Source: Pollenia angustigena (Eukaryota > Arthropoda > Insecta > Diptera > Polleniidae). Taken from it: 64,000 nt of DNA. Each line of letters starts with the position of its first letter. Position 1 is the first letter of the stretch. Position numbers and translations under genes: made by a program. Under the pieces are notes generated by a model. It had not been told where the DNA came from. It was given only the letters and a program-made list of their open reading frames with translations, and did no database searches. Of this stretch, positions 32,954 through 44,578 are shown one piece after another. The stretch covers positions 263,890,339 to 263,954,338 of the forward strand of contig OV884057.1 in assembly GCA_930367215.1 (NCBI GenBank), read 5' to 3'.

Positions 32954-33377
32954 TATTCTGCTTTTAACATTTTAGAAAAAATATACGAATGTCTTCAAAG
33001 CTTTTTTGTAAACAACAAACATTTAAGTCGGATCTTATATTATATGGTATAGCAGACGGTTGTATTTTCACCGTCTTGGTTGAAAGTTTTTCAATCCGTC
33101 GCCTTCAACGATATACATTTCACAATTTCACATCGGCTTCAAGTGGAATATTATGACATTTATAACGTAACGACGTAATCTCTTTTGATAGTTTTCCACA
33201 TGGGTTTCAGACACTCACTTTTCGAGAAACGAAGGAATATTTTGTTTCACATCTTTTTGATGCGAGAAGTTCTTACGTAAGTTACAGAACATGGATACTG
33301 ACCGACCGAATTTACATTTGATATTATGTCGCACAATTAAAAAAATTAATTTAACTGATTTGAATCGTACCACCTTA

Positions 33378-34011
33378 AGGCGCCCGTACACGACATGTAT
33401 TTGTCATCTGACATGTCAAATTTTCAAGTCACATGTAATTGTTCATGTCTGTCAAAATTGCTGTTTTACATAAGGTTTATAATATTCGGTCACAAACGTA
33501 AATGTAATTTGCTTCTGACATTGTCTCTGTTTTTTTTCGCATTGTTATTGCAGAAACCAAAGTAGTTCTCGGTTTCAAAATAGCTTGCTGCCGTCACGAA
33601 AATATTTATTTGCGCCGTAAAATAATTTAGCCATCTTAACATTTTTTCTTTTATTTTAAAGATACCAATTTAGAATTTTATAATTAAACGGTTTTTATGT
33701 ATATATTTACATAAATTCTATTCAATGGTGAGATGAGCATACATTTCTTGGTATTGTAAAATATTAACTTCAGCCGGCTAATGATTCCGTCAATAGTTGA
33801 CGCCGCTGCCAGTTTCTTCCCGGCATAGATTTCTGATGTCAGATGGTTTGTCAGAAGAAAATAGAACACGCTCTAATTGAAATTTTGTCAGATGACTTTG
33901 CGTCTGACTTTTACAGAAGCAAAGTTAAAAAGGTAACACACGACATGTATATGTTTTGCAGTGGGAAATTTGACATGTCAGATGACAAAAACATGTCGTC
34001 TATATGCTCCT
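33378..34011. mobile_element. 634-bp Harbinger-like element, TSD TTA, copy 2
   Basis: TTA flanks both sides (33375-33377 and 34012-34014). It is nearly identical to 17004-17638 along its whole length, with the same AGGCGCCCGTACACGAC and GTCGTCTATATGCTCCT ends. The high identity implies that the family moved recently. Confidence 0.85.
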
Positions 34012-34123
34012 TTAGCTTTGCGATATTTCATCGCTCTGTTTTACAGGCTAAATTTTTATGCAAATTTCGTTTGCCAAAAAAAGTAGAACGAGTTAACTAT
34101 TCCAATAGCTGTCGATGGCCTTA

Positions 34124-34306
34124 AGGCTCAGTTAGCCGGGAGTAACAGTAACGTTGAAAATCAGCTGATTCATTTTGTTGTATGTAAAGCAATTACAACG
34201 ATTACAGTTAGCAGTAAGATGTAACGTCTCAATCTGTAAGAAATAGATTGGTCTTACTTTTTTGCGGTAAGGTTACTGTTACTATTACTCCCGGCTAACT
34301 GAGCCC
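34124..34306. mobile_element. 183-bp Harbinger-like MITE, TSD TTA
   Basis: TTA lies at 34121-34123 and 34307-34309. The termini AGGCTCAGTTAGCCGGGAGT and ACTCCCGGCTAACTGAGCCC are inverted for ~28 bp. No coding capacity. Confidence 0.75.
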
Positions 34307-34309
34307 TTA

Positions 34310-36090
34310 GGCCTGCAATAAATTAACAAAGGGAATGAAGAAAGTGGTTTTTGATACACGACAACAAAAAGTTTACCAACTTTCGACAAGTTTTTTAAAA
34401 GTTCAAATGTATATACTGTGGTGAAGGGTCGGGCTTGACCGACTAACTATCTTACATGTTTAAATCCAGTTTGTTAAAAATGCAAAATAAGAAAACATTT
34501 GAAACATCCCAGTAAAAAAAATTCGAGTTTATTGAAGCACTTAAGAGGAAACGCGTATAATCGAGCGCTTCCATAAGAGAGCTACTTTAGTGCTGACAAC
34601 GAAGAAGTTTTTAAAGCGAAAAAAAAAATATTTTGTTTTACGAAAATTATTAAAAATGGCATTTAAACAAGTAAAAGCAAAACATTAATGAATATGTTTA
34701 TATAGTTAAGGCTCAACCATAATATGCATTGCCTTGCTTAACCTACTGTCAAAAATTAACAAAAAGTCTCTGAAATGTACTTATGAAAACAAAATAAAAA
34801 ATCATTTAATTCCGTACTGAATGTGCGACTAGATTCGCACCTTGCTTAAGCAAATGACAGTTTCATTAAACTTAGCAAAAAGTTTCCTTAAGTTTAATAT
34901 GATTTGCCTCGTATAATTAAAACATGTATTCGCACATTTCCTTAAGCCATGTTATGCACATTATGGTTGGGTCTTTAGTCCTTAAAAAAGCTCTTTAGGA
35001 GTGCTTTGTTTTCATGCTAAAAGAAGCGCTTATTGTCAGCAGAAAATAGTCTTTCAAACCGGGAACAACCCATACAAAAATCAGGCATCCCCTCAGCATG
35101 TTTGAAGCGATTTGTGGTATGAATTCATACATAAAACGTGCTCCTTTTGGAGCACATTTTTTTCTGGGATAGGTTGTATAGTTAAAACTCGAAGCTTATC
35201 AATAGATGACTTTGGTTGCTGTGTATTTTTCAGACTACAAAAGTTTGAAGTCTAGATTTAGAGACTGACTAAATAACGATCTATAACACAGTACAACATT
35301 TTTCAGGTGATTGATTCGGGACTCAATTCTGATAATTGGTTATGAAAGTAGACCCAAAAAGAAGAACTTCTGTACATCATATAATAACTTAACAATTAAT
35401 TTGAAGTTAGTAAGTATCGTATAGGGGAATTTATCACGTTTTAGGCTCTTTTGTTTGTCATAACTCGAACCACTAGTCCGAATAAGCTGAAAGAAATTAA
35501 AAAAAAAAATTAAGAATTACAATTCCTTTAATCTGTTCATACAACGTTTCGCTACATAAGCAACAGTTTCGCAGTTATAAATAAATGTATGAAGAAAAAA
35601 AATATTTTTTGCCCAAAAAATTGAAATTTTTTATTTTTAGTGGAAGTGAAGTCCTATTACTTTCACGTAAAGTCACATAGCATATGAACAAAATGAGACA
35701 TAAATCATGTAAATCGATAAACGCGTTTCGCTTTTATTCACAGTTAAGTAAAGGTATGAATTTCAAAAATTTGCTAGAGATATCCACAAAATTCTTTGGA
35801 AAAACATTTATGACTTTTTTTATGATTCTCAGAATTAAAATTACTGCCATCGAAAAACATGTACGAAAGTACATAAGAAGTAATTCAAGATTGTAAAAAA
35901 GTCCTTAAAACTTTTGTAAATAAGCACGAAATTTGTTATTTCATTTTAAAATCTTATAGTCGTCAAATCTTTAAGAAATTTGAACCAATGACTGCAATAG
36001 CCAAGATTTCCTACCAAAGCCCAATGCTGTAATGACTTACATAAATCTTTAATCGGCTTAAGGTTATTATTTATAAACATAGCAGCTTTT
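34310..36090. other. intergenic stretch, mostly unassigned
   Basis: One candidate element (34506-35170) lies here. The remainder is AT-rich with unsupported open frames, including 35684-35896, which starts with Lys/Met-rich sequence and has no domain. Confidence 0.3.
34506..35170. mobile_element. candidate element with ATCCCAG ends
   Basis: The left ATCCCAGTAAAAAAAATT and right TTTTTTTCTGGGAT are inverted. A GAGCGCTTCC/GAAGCGCTT pair lies inside. No target duplication was found, and the interior is not matched elsewhere in the window. Short AT-rich ends of this sort can arise by chance. Confidence 0.4.
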
Positions 36091-36774
36091 TCCTTTTTAT
36101 ATTGTAATTTTTTGGTTTTAAATAGGTTTAACAATTTAAAATCTATTACTAATGTAAATAAAGTACAATATACTATTTTCTCCTTCTTCATTTTGTTAAT
36201 TTTAATTCCATGGGAATTGCCGGAAAAGCGAATATTGAAAAAATTAAATTTCCCACAAATCCCCGGGTAAAGAATCCAGGAAAAAAACTGTATTATTACA
36301 CACAATTTATTACAGTATTGTTAAAATTTAACAGTATTTATTACGTTTGCATCGTCTGTACATATACACTGCTGTTACTACTAACACAAGACGATTTTCT
36401 GTTATCGACTTATCTCATATGTATTTTCTTTTTCCTTTTTATGTATATTGTAATTTTTTCGTTTCAAATAGGTTTAACAATTTTAAATCTATTACTAATG
36501 TAAATAAAGTACAATATACTATTTTCTCCTTCTTCATTTTGTTAATTTTAATTCCATTAAAATTGCCGGAAAAGCGAATATTGAAAACAATTAAATATCC
36601 CACAAATCCCCGGGTAAAGAATCCAGGAAAAAACTGTATTATTACACACAACTTATTACAGTATTGTTAAAATTTAACAGTATTTATTACGTTTGCATCG
36701 TCTGTACATATACACTGCTGTTACTACTAACACAACACGATTTTCTGTAATCGACTCTCATATTTTCTCTACTC
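36091..36774. repeat. 346-bp tandem duplication downstream of the coiled-coil gene
   Basis: Unit 1 (about 36091-36434) and unit 2 (about 36437-36774) repeat ATTGTAATTTTTT, AATGTAAATAAAGTACAATA, AAATCCCCGGGTAAAGAATC and TACACTGCTGTTACTACTAA in the same order, with an offset of 346 bp measured at two points. They differ at scattered bases, so the event is fairly recent. Unit 2 ends ~125 bp from the stop codon of the minus-strand gene and may contain its polyadenylation site (reverse-strand AATAAA at 36683-36688). Confidence 0.8.
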
Positions 36775-36900
36775 ACCACAAGATGGCTCTACACGTCAGC
36801 ACTGTTAATAAGCAGTATGTATTAATGTTAAATATTATTTTGTTTTCTCAAAGAGTGGGTTGGTGGGTGCTGTTATTATGAAAAAAAAAATTTTGTGCAC

Positions 36901-39388
36901 TTAATGGTAGCGATGTGGATGATTATGACCATGACTATGGTTATGAACATGGCTGTGTCTTAGATTAAGATTGTGGTCATGATTACTAGAAGACGCGGGA
37001 ATGGGCTCTGGTGAAATAGAATATCTAGGCGGGCGGCAGTGACTGGACAGTGGTATGGGGTCGTCATAACGGGGACAAGGATGATCGCCAACTGGCGAAG
37101 CAGTTTCGTAACGTTTTGAGAGCAAAGTAAATTCTTGATGGGCTGAACAAAGAGCCTGTAAACGTTGCAATAAATCCGTTTCAGGCAAATCGCGTAAATG
37201 CAAAGTTCTGGCCACAGAAGTGCGAAATTTTTGCAAGTGTGATAAGCGGTGATTGGCATCAGAAAGTTGGCTTTGCAAGTGCGTCAAATCATCACGCAAG
37301 GACTAAAATAAAAGATATTTGTCAACATTATAAAATTAAAATTATTTTAAGTTTAAACTTACATTAATAAGTGTTTCGTCTCTACACCTTCTATTCTGAT
37401 TAGATTCGCTAAAAGATTTTAGTCTATCTTTCAAAGCACTTACTTGCGATAGAAGTCTAGTTTTTTCTTCTTCCAAATCACATATTTGGGTGGTAAGATC
37501 GTCTATTTTACGGGCTCTTTCCAAGGCCGTTATTTTATATTCAACAGCTTCTGCCAATTGGGCTTTAATTTCAACCATTTGAGACCGCGAGTCGGCCAGT
37601 TGTGCTGTCAGTTTATCGATAACTTTATTGGCTTTTTTAGCACGACACATAGCCTCATCGCGTTCTCCTTGTAGCAAACATTTTCCTCTAGCTCCGTCTT
37701 CAATTATGGCAAGTTTCCTCTTTAGCAATTCCAGGTGTAAGTCTCTACGTTGGACCTGTTCCTTTAACACGCGCACTTTTCTTTGAAGATTATATAAAGT
37801 ACTCGTGCTTTCTTTGAGCGGTATGTCGTGGCAAGATCTTTCTCGCCTTAACTTACTATGAGTGTGGTGATGGTGATCACAGCAGCTCTTTAAAATATTT
37901 AACTTCAGTCCGATTCTTAACAAACAATTTCTTTACTTCTGAATTTTGACATACCTTATCTGCACTGCGAAAATGATGGTGATGACCAACACTTTCATGG
38001 TGATGATGGCCTTCTGTGGCTGTAGCCAACCGTTCTGCTCTTTCCAAAAGACTTTCAGCCATAATATTAGTGTCATTTCCTAAAGCGGGTGGGGAAGAAC
38101 ATTCACTCCACTGTAAAGCTCTGGCCAAACGTTGTAAATATTCTGATAAGCACACATGATCATTGCGAAGAGTGTGAATTTCGGAATGGCATTTTTCTAA
38201 ACGTTCTTCCAATTCGCACTTTTGAGCTTCGTTATTTCTTAAACGGCATTGTGTTGTTTCTCGAGTCTCTTTAAGTTTGTCATGTTCACAGGAGATTTGA
38301 TCGCGCAAATTGTGTATTTGCTAAATAAAAAAATTAAAGATCTGTTTATAATACTTAAATCAACAAGTACCTCATGTGTGTTCTTGTTTTCATTTATTAG
38401 CTCCCGCAGTTTATCTTTTATCAACGTCTCACAGGGTTCGGAAAGATTTAAATGATTGGCCAGACATCTGAGAAATTGTAAACGATCGTTTTGCACACGA
38501 TCTAAATTGGCTTGAAGACGATGGCATCTAGATTCAAAGCCTCTTAGCTCGTCCTTCATTTTTTCCGAGTTTATTTCCGACTCACTTAAACGATCTCTTT
38601 GCATTTGTAAATCCCTTTCGTACTGTCTACATTTGCCTTCTAGTTCATGTTCATGATTGCTGGCACTTTCCAGCTGGGCGGACAACCTCTGTTTTTCTAT
38701 ATTAGCAAGTGATTTTAAATTTAACAATTCATTTTCACAGCTACTCAAAGTATCACAAGCCGAATTCACTTTCGCCTTTGTTCTTTGCAATTCAGTCATT
38801 ACTTCCTCTGCTCTGGTAAGCACACAGTCTATTGTTAAATGTGCATTTTCGCATGCCTCCATTCCAAAACAACTACTCAAACGTCTTATGAAATCATTGA
38901 GCTGATTGCGGGCCTGTTCTTTTTGGCCTTCTTCATTTGAAAAACGATTTTCAAGATGTTGAATCTTAGCTAAAAGTTCTTTACTCCTTTCATCAGCAGA
39001 ACGCTTTTCTCGTTGTATTGTTTGTATCGTCGTATCGCATCTTGATTGTACCGACTGTTCACGGCTTTCGGCAGCATGTAGACGATTTTGAAAAGATGAT
39101 ATAAGAGCTGATTGACGGGCTGCTTGGGCTCTAAGATTTTCACATTCCGTGTCTTTGACAGAGAGGTTTGTTTTGGCATCGGTCAGCTAAATTTGAGGAA
39201 TAGTTAGTAGTCTTAGAAAACAATTATGATAGTGTAAATTATGAGTGTGCACATTTTACCTCACTTGTTAGCCTTTCTTTTTTATAAGACAATGCTGCCA
39301 ATTCACTGCGCAGTGTGGTAACCAGGTCAATGCCATGATGATGTTCTGCCACTATTAAGGAGGTGTTGTTACCACAGTTACTATCCAA
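36901..39388 (-). CDS. His-rich coiled-coil protein, CCDC170-like (exons 2-6)
   Basis: Five exons, all phase 0: 39388-39260, 39186-38371, 38320-37955, 37887-37363 and 37302-36901 (TAA stop), giving 745 residues excluding the first exon. Donors are GT and acceptors AG; the 37888 acceptor (TTTAAAG) is weak, but reading through that intron hits a stop. The protein is almost all charged heptad-type helix. Four short segments recur between coils: DFIRRLSSCFGM (~141), FLRCLANHLNLSEPCETL (~281), LSEYLQRLARALQW (~373) and FRTSVARTLHLRDLPETDLL (~638). His clusters are GHHHHESVGHHHH, DHHHHTHS and a C-terminal NHDHNLNLRHSHVHNHSHGH tail. The coil-plus-segment layout recalls CCDC170-type microtubule/Golgi coiled-coil proteins, but that is a memory-based resemblance. 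The first coding exon is probably 61660-61767 or 44579-44674. Confidence 0.82.
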
Positions 39389-39666
39389 CTGTTGATATAA
39401 AGATAATTAAATGTATGAATTTATAAACTATTTAATAATGTAACGAACGTTCAGATTCGTATACTTAAGTATTCGACACTTCACCCGTTTTAAACATTCG
39501 AAATTTTTTTGGCTTTCCTTAAAACAATTGGGAATTATTAAATGAAAAGGTAATAATTTATGTACCAGACCAAATTTTTATATTTTTAGAATTTAAAAAT
39601 ATTCAATTTACCAAAAATAAGATTAAGTAAATACCTTGCAGCAAAGGAAATATTTTTAGGTTTAAT

Positions 39667-39837
39667 AAGGGTATTCACGTCACAAGTTGCACCCTTGCAA
39701 AAAAGCAAAAGTGCAAAAAACATAACAACAACCAGAAAGACAATTATTTACGCACAACTAATTGTCTGTGTGGTTGTTGTTATATTTTTGCACTTTTGCT
39801 TTTTTGCAAGGGTGCAACTTGTGACGTGAATACCCTT
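39667..39837. mobile_element. 171-bp near-perfect hairpin MITE
   Basis: The ends AAGGGTATTCACGTCACAAG and CTTGTGACGTGAATACCCTT are perfect inverses, and pairing continues through GCACCCTTGCAAAAAAGCAA and ACAACAACC/GGTTGTTGT almost to the centre. AAT flanks both sides. It lies just upstream of exon 2 of the coiled-coil gene, in its first intron if the distal first exons are right. An intronic transcript would fold into a long stem. Confidence 0.75.
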
Positions 39838-40600
39838 AATAACACTGTTCTAGAATTTGACACTTTGGCGTTTTAACCTAATTCGGGTACGCTGAATCCA
39901 ATGCTGCTAGCCGTTTATTTTGGGTTTGGTTATTGAAACAACTAAAAAAGGGAAATTTTTTTTGGAAATTGTCACAATTAATAGTTAAATTTGTTTTTAA
40001 AAACCAAAGCTGCAAATAACGGTGTAATAATAACTTTTTGAAAACCCTGTTTTTTTTGTGGTAGATTACCGTTAACATTACAAAAACACCAAACCACCCA
40101 AAATAATTAACCTAATAGACGCCAAAATGCAATTTGAGTGACTTAGATAGGAAAATAACGTTGAAAGTTGCTAACAAAACTATTTTATAACTTACAAAGT
40201 TACTTGTGGCTTTGCTTCCTTCAATTGTTAATCTGATAACCTGAAGATCCATAATTCTTATAGGGAAAACGATTATGATCCTATAAAAAATTTTCAATAA
40301 ACAAAATTGAATATTTCATAAAACGTTTTCATTGAAACGTTTCTAAAAAAGTAGTATATCGTCGGCTTAATATGCAAGCCTACTAAATCCACTTTTTAAG
40401 TAAATTGGGATTTTGATGCCGTGTGGATGAGAAAGATATGCCTCTTCGACCAGCATGTAATTTTTCTTAAATTTGAGTCTTCAAGTGAACTATATTTTTG
40501 GTTTTCCTCTCAAGCAGCAAATAGGAAAAATAAAAATTATTTGTTTCTCCTGTAAAATTTGTTGAAAGGGAGCAGGGTTATGCAAACATAATAACGTAAT
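39838..40600. other. unassigned AT-rich intronic or intergenic spacer
   Basis: No exon, element end or structured repeat was recognised. The minus-strand open frames (39878-40078 and 40112-40297) show no domain and lack matching splice sites. Confidence 0.3.
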
Positions 40601-42202
40601 ACCCAGTAAAAACTTCGCCTACAAAATAATGTGTTGAGTAATCAGAAAAACATAAGAGCACTACTTACAATTCTACTGAAAGAACCAATGAATTTTACAA
40701 GGGATGTCCCAAAATTAACGCATTAAAAGGTAAGTCATTATTTTTTTTACCTGCATACATTTAGAAAAAAGTAGTTATAGAAGTTGTTATATATGTAGTT
40801 ATAGATACACAGAAAAAATGATTGGCAGTTTTTTTTCAATTAATAGCGATTTTTGAATTTTAAAATAAATTTGATTACGTTCTTAATTGATTGAATTAAA
40901 GAAAAATATTTTTTTTTAAATTAAAATTTTACTTGATTTTAAGCTTAATTTTAATTATAGTTTTAATTGAATCAATCAACTCGGTTGTTTGAATTGAACA
41001 CTTTGTTGCTTTCTCCTTGTTGCTTTCCTCCCTCATCAACAGCTTGCGAAAAAATGTTACAAAATGTTTATAAATTTATTGTCTTTGCCCTTACATGTAC
41101 ATACACACAGGTTTTTGTCATCAAAAAGAACAGTAAGCGTCGCGTGCAAAAAAAAAAACTATCAACAAGTAAAAAATTAACTGAAATTTGTTATAGACGA
41201 ATTACAAATATGACCACCAACAATGTCAATAATGAGCATACATACATATGTATATTATGCGTAAAATAAAAAATCGCCTTGTGGCTGACCTCATTGTTGA
41301 CGGTGATTATGGTCGCACTCGAAATTTGGTGTTTGTTTTCTTTGTTTGTTAATTCTTGAATTATTTTTGGCGTCATTTCATGTTGTGCGTTTAAAGTGAA
41401 TAGGTGAAAAAAGTACAGCCAAATTACACAACAAAAACAGTTTTTTGTTTTCAACCTTGAATACCCTGAAGAATCAGAGTTATTCCACAATTTTATAGTA
41501 CAAAGTTTTATGTATGAAATTCCTCTGTCAAAAAAATCTTCCAAAATTTGTACAATTAAGCATGAGCTATTACAATTAAACAAATAAAACAAGTTATTTT
41601 TAAACCATATTTAAATAAAACATATATTTTAAATATTATTATGTTTCTTCATTTAACCATCAACTGAATTGATTTATAAATCTTATTCAATTAACTATTT
41701 GTTTGATTGAATAATTTGCGTAATTGAATTAAGATTGTATATCAAATACACTGTTTAATTTATTCAATTAAAAATTTAATCAATTTAATGCAAAAATTCA
41801 ATCACTGTTTTAATCAACACAATTATTAAAATAATTAATTTTCCGTATTGTAATCAATTACGTTAGTAATTCATTCAATTAAAATATTGATTTTTTTAAA
41901 TTAATTTGTTAATTCATTCAATTAAAATATTGTTTGATATTAATAATTTTTTCAATTATTTTTGTAATTAAAATGTTAAAATCTTTTAATTGGAAAAAAA
42001 AAATCCTTGTTTTGCAATTTTTGCAAGTTTGAGTAATTGGTATAATCATTTCGGTGATAGGTGTAAAATTAAACAATTTTTTGCTTGTTTCAATTATTTT
42101 GGTGACTAAAACCGTTTTTTACTTTTTTCTGTGTAAAAGCTACAAAATAATGAGTTAAAGAAGCTATTAATTTTGAAAATGTAGGTGAAGTTTATACTGG
42201 GT
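40601..42202. mobile_element. element with ACCCAGTA ends, TSD AAT, hosting an AT-rich insert
   Basis: AAT lies at 40598-40600 and 42203-42205. The ends ACCCAGTAAAAACTTCGCCT and AGGTGAAGTTTATACTGGGT are inverted with a few mismatches. Most of the interior is another element (40806-42135). No transposase was seen. Confidence 0.6.
40806..42135. mobile_element. TACACAGAAAAAA-end element with AATTGA-rich interior, copy 2
   Basis: The termini TACACAGAAAAAA and TTTTTTCTGTGTA are inverted. Both flanks of the interior (40840-40980 and 41640-42000) are diverged arrays of CAATTAAAATATTGA and AATTAATTGAAT sequence, like the element at 25831-26448. A less AT-rich stretch in the middle (about 40975-41600) carries open frames on both strands without domains and may be an internal insertion. 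Confidence 0.5.
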
Positions 42203-42399
42203 AATTAATAATTGTTCCATTTAAAGTTTTAAAGCTTTTTTGCTAGAAATAAGTTTTTTCTTTATATGCATATGAGTTTGCATTTTTATAATTTAAGCAA
42301 ATCCATAAATTACTGATACAAATGCTTAATTTTTTTAAATGCTGAGTTAAGCCGGATTCAGGCATTTATTTGGAACAAATTTTTTTTCTGAACTACATT

Positions 42400-42455
42400 G
42401 TTGTGAAGGGTATTTGAGATTCGGCACGGCCAAATATATCGCTACACTCAAATAT
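42400..42455 (-). mobile_element. terminal fragment of a GGGTATA/mini-me-like repeat
   Basis: TTGTGAAGGGTATTTGAGAT, GATTCGGCACGGCC and ATATATCGCTACACTC match the start of the mini-me-like repeats in reverse, with several substitutions. The rest of the element is gone. Confidence 0.55.
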
Positions 42456-43595
42456 TAATTTTTAAAATGGTTTATTTTTTTAACTCAGTATTTTCGTCTC
42501 AGTTTTTAGAATTCTTCCTTTTTAATTTTAAAAAATTATACCAAAATTTGAAAACTTGACTCATATTTACGTACATTAAAGAATGTAATATCTTTAAACC
42601 TAAACTTTTGCCTAGAAATCTATATCGAAATATAAAAAAAATCTTATATTTATAGAAAATGTCTTTGTTAACGTTTGAAATTTGTGGAAGAGCTCCTTCA
42701 TTTTTTTTTAGCAGTCATCATCTCACCGCCCAAACGCCTGAAGCTAAAATGTTAAAATTTGGACCAGATATTGGTCTCTCGCCAAATCGATTCACTAAGA
42801 TGGTATTCTGGAAATCCAAATCTTTAGTGGTTAAAAAAGGGTAAAATCGTGTAAAGTCGTTAACTTTATTTCCCCAAAACTCGTAAACTTCCATTTCGAG
42901 TTAAACCTGTAATTTGGAACTTCTTAAAACTAATAAACAAAGAATAAACAACGTACCACATTCGTTACTAATCCAAAAAATACAAATATAAATTTGGTAC
43001 TTTTTTCAATATGCGAACGTTTAAATGGTGAATATCGTACCTATTTTTGGTACTTTTTACAAAACAGTTTTCTCCATTCATTGACGTATACATACATTCA
43101 TATTTAACTATGGACTTCCAGTAATGGAAAGGAAAAAAGTTTAAAAAGGGGAAATACAGGAAATTAAATTTTTTTTCTTTAAGGGCCTTATTCCGTTATA
43201 TAGAAAGCAACATTAAAATTATAAAATATAAGAACAACTGTGATTTTCAGTTGAACTATTAACTTTTAATTTTTGATACATATATTAATTAGGCTAATCA
43301 AATTTAATTTTCATTAAAATATTTTTATGCAGAAACATTTTTACAACATGAAATTAATTAAAATGTATTAATAATTTTTTCATTCTTGACTGCCGTGGAA
43401 ATCAAACCCAGGCTTTCACGGACATTGTTGAATTTATTTTAGCTTTCAGTGAAATTTTTGTGCGTTGCGTTGCGTTTTAAGGAATAAAGTCCTTAATGTT
43501 ACGTTCTATATGTGGTACTTTTTCAATTTTCTATTAGAAACATAAAATAGTGGAGCAGGGTTGAGTGATTGAGATTCTTTAAGATAAAAAATAGA
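42456..43595. other. unassigned AT-rich spacer
   Basis: No feature was recognised. The open frame at 42659-42844 has no domain or splice support. Confidence 0.3.
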
Positions 43596-44157
43596 GGGGG
43601 TGCTTACCATGTGAGATGGCTTTATCTCTCATTCAATAGGGAGATAAGCCTTTTTTTCATTTGAATGGGAGATAAAGCCATCATGGCCTTAGCTCACATT
43701 AGCAATATGTATTAGAAAATGGCTTTATCTCTCATTTCAGTTTTCTTATTTTTATAATTAAGAAGTAATAATAATAAAGCAAAATTTGAAAACCTTTGTG
43801 TAAACAAAGCACTATAAATTTTAACAATTATATTATGAAGGGGTACATTAACACAAACGGCAATAAGGCAAAATTTTTTCCTACGTGTGTCACTAGAATA
43901 AAAAAATGTTTTTCAATGTTAACTAAGGATTTTCCCTTTTACAGAATGTTTACATCATGCATAACAATATTCTGAAAAAATATGGCTTTATCTCCCATTT
44001 GCGAAAAAAATATGGCTATATCTCTCATTTCGCAAAATTTTAAATATGACCTTACCTCTCAATGATTGGGCAATAAGGCCATTATGGCTTTATCTCCCAT
44101 TCAATTAAGCATAAAGCCAACATGGCCTTATCTGACATGGTTTTAAAGCACCCCCCC
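43596..44157. mobile_element. 562-bp element built of GAGATAAAGCCAT motifs
   Basis: The ends GGGGGTGCTTACCATGT and ACATGGTTTTAAAGCACCCC are imperfect inverses. Inside, the motif GAGATAAAGCCAT or its complement ATGGCTTTATCTC recurs at least eight times on both strands, spread through both halves. Such iterated motifs usually mark transposase binding. A related ATAAAGCCATATGGC motif occurs at 55570-55610 and 60100-60205. No coding capacity and no clear TSD. Confidence 0.62.
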
Positions 44158-44578
44158 AACAAATATTGGTACTTTTTTGTTAAAACCTAGAAACATATAC
44201 TTTGGCTTTTAAATATGTCCACGAAAGAAAGGGAGACGCTTACGAAGTAGCGGTTTAAATGACACAATAATATAAAGTAAATTATAAATTTAAAAAAATA
44301 CGGGTTTATTAGCAAATTTTTTATAATTGCGATTATGGGTAAAGTACATTTTGTTAATTGCAATTACTTTCAATGATTTCACATTCTAGTTAAAATTTCG
44401 ATATAAATGTTCCAAAATGTGCCATTCGCTTAAATCATTTAAGCAAAAAGTATTCTATTCACAATGATAGATTAGGTTTGGCACGTGAAAGTGTATTTGA
44501 GTTTAACTTTAGACGATGAAATTCACAATCGTTAAAGGATATTTAACACTATTATACTTTAAAATATTTAGTCTTTAC
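44158..44578. other. unassigned AT-rich spacer
   Basis: It lies just downstream (on the minus strand) of the His-rich candidate exon and would be intron in that transcript. Nothing else was recognised. Confidence 0.3.

Larger units (their letters stand above)
28691..33297. mobile_element. second copy of the 728-bp element, split by two nested insertions
   Basis: The left end TGCCCATGTTCTGTAACT and right end AGTTACAGAACATGGATA match the element at 2270-2997, again with CTG on both sides. Left-half sequence continues to 28955, a middle piece reappears at 31611-31696 (ATTGCAATGAATAATAA, TTTGTTCTTGGC), and the right half occupies 32954-33297. Two insertions split it: 28959-31607 (Harbinger-like MITE, itself split by a hAT) and 31697-32953 (mini-me-like). 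Alignment with the intact copy makes the order of events readable. Confidence 0.75.
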
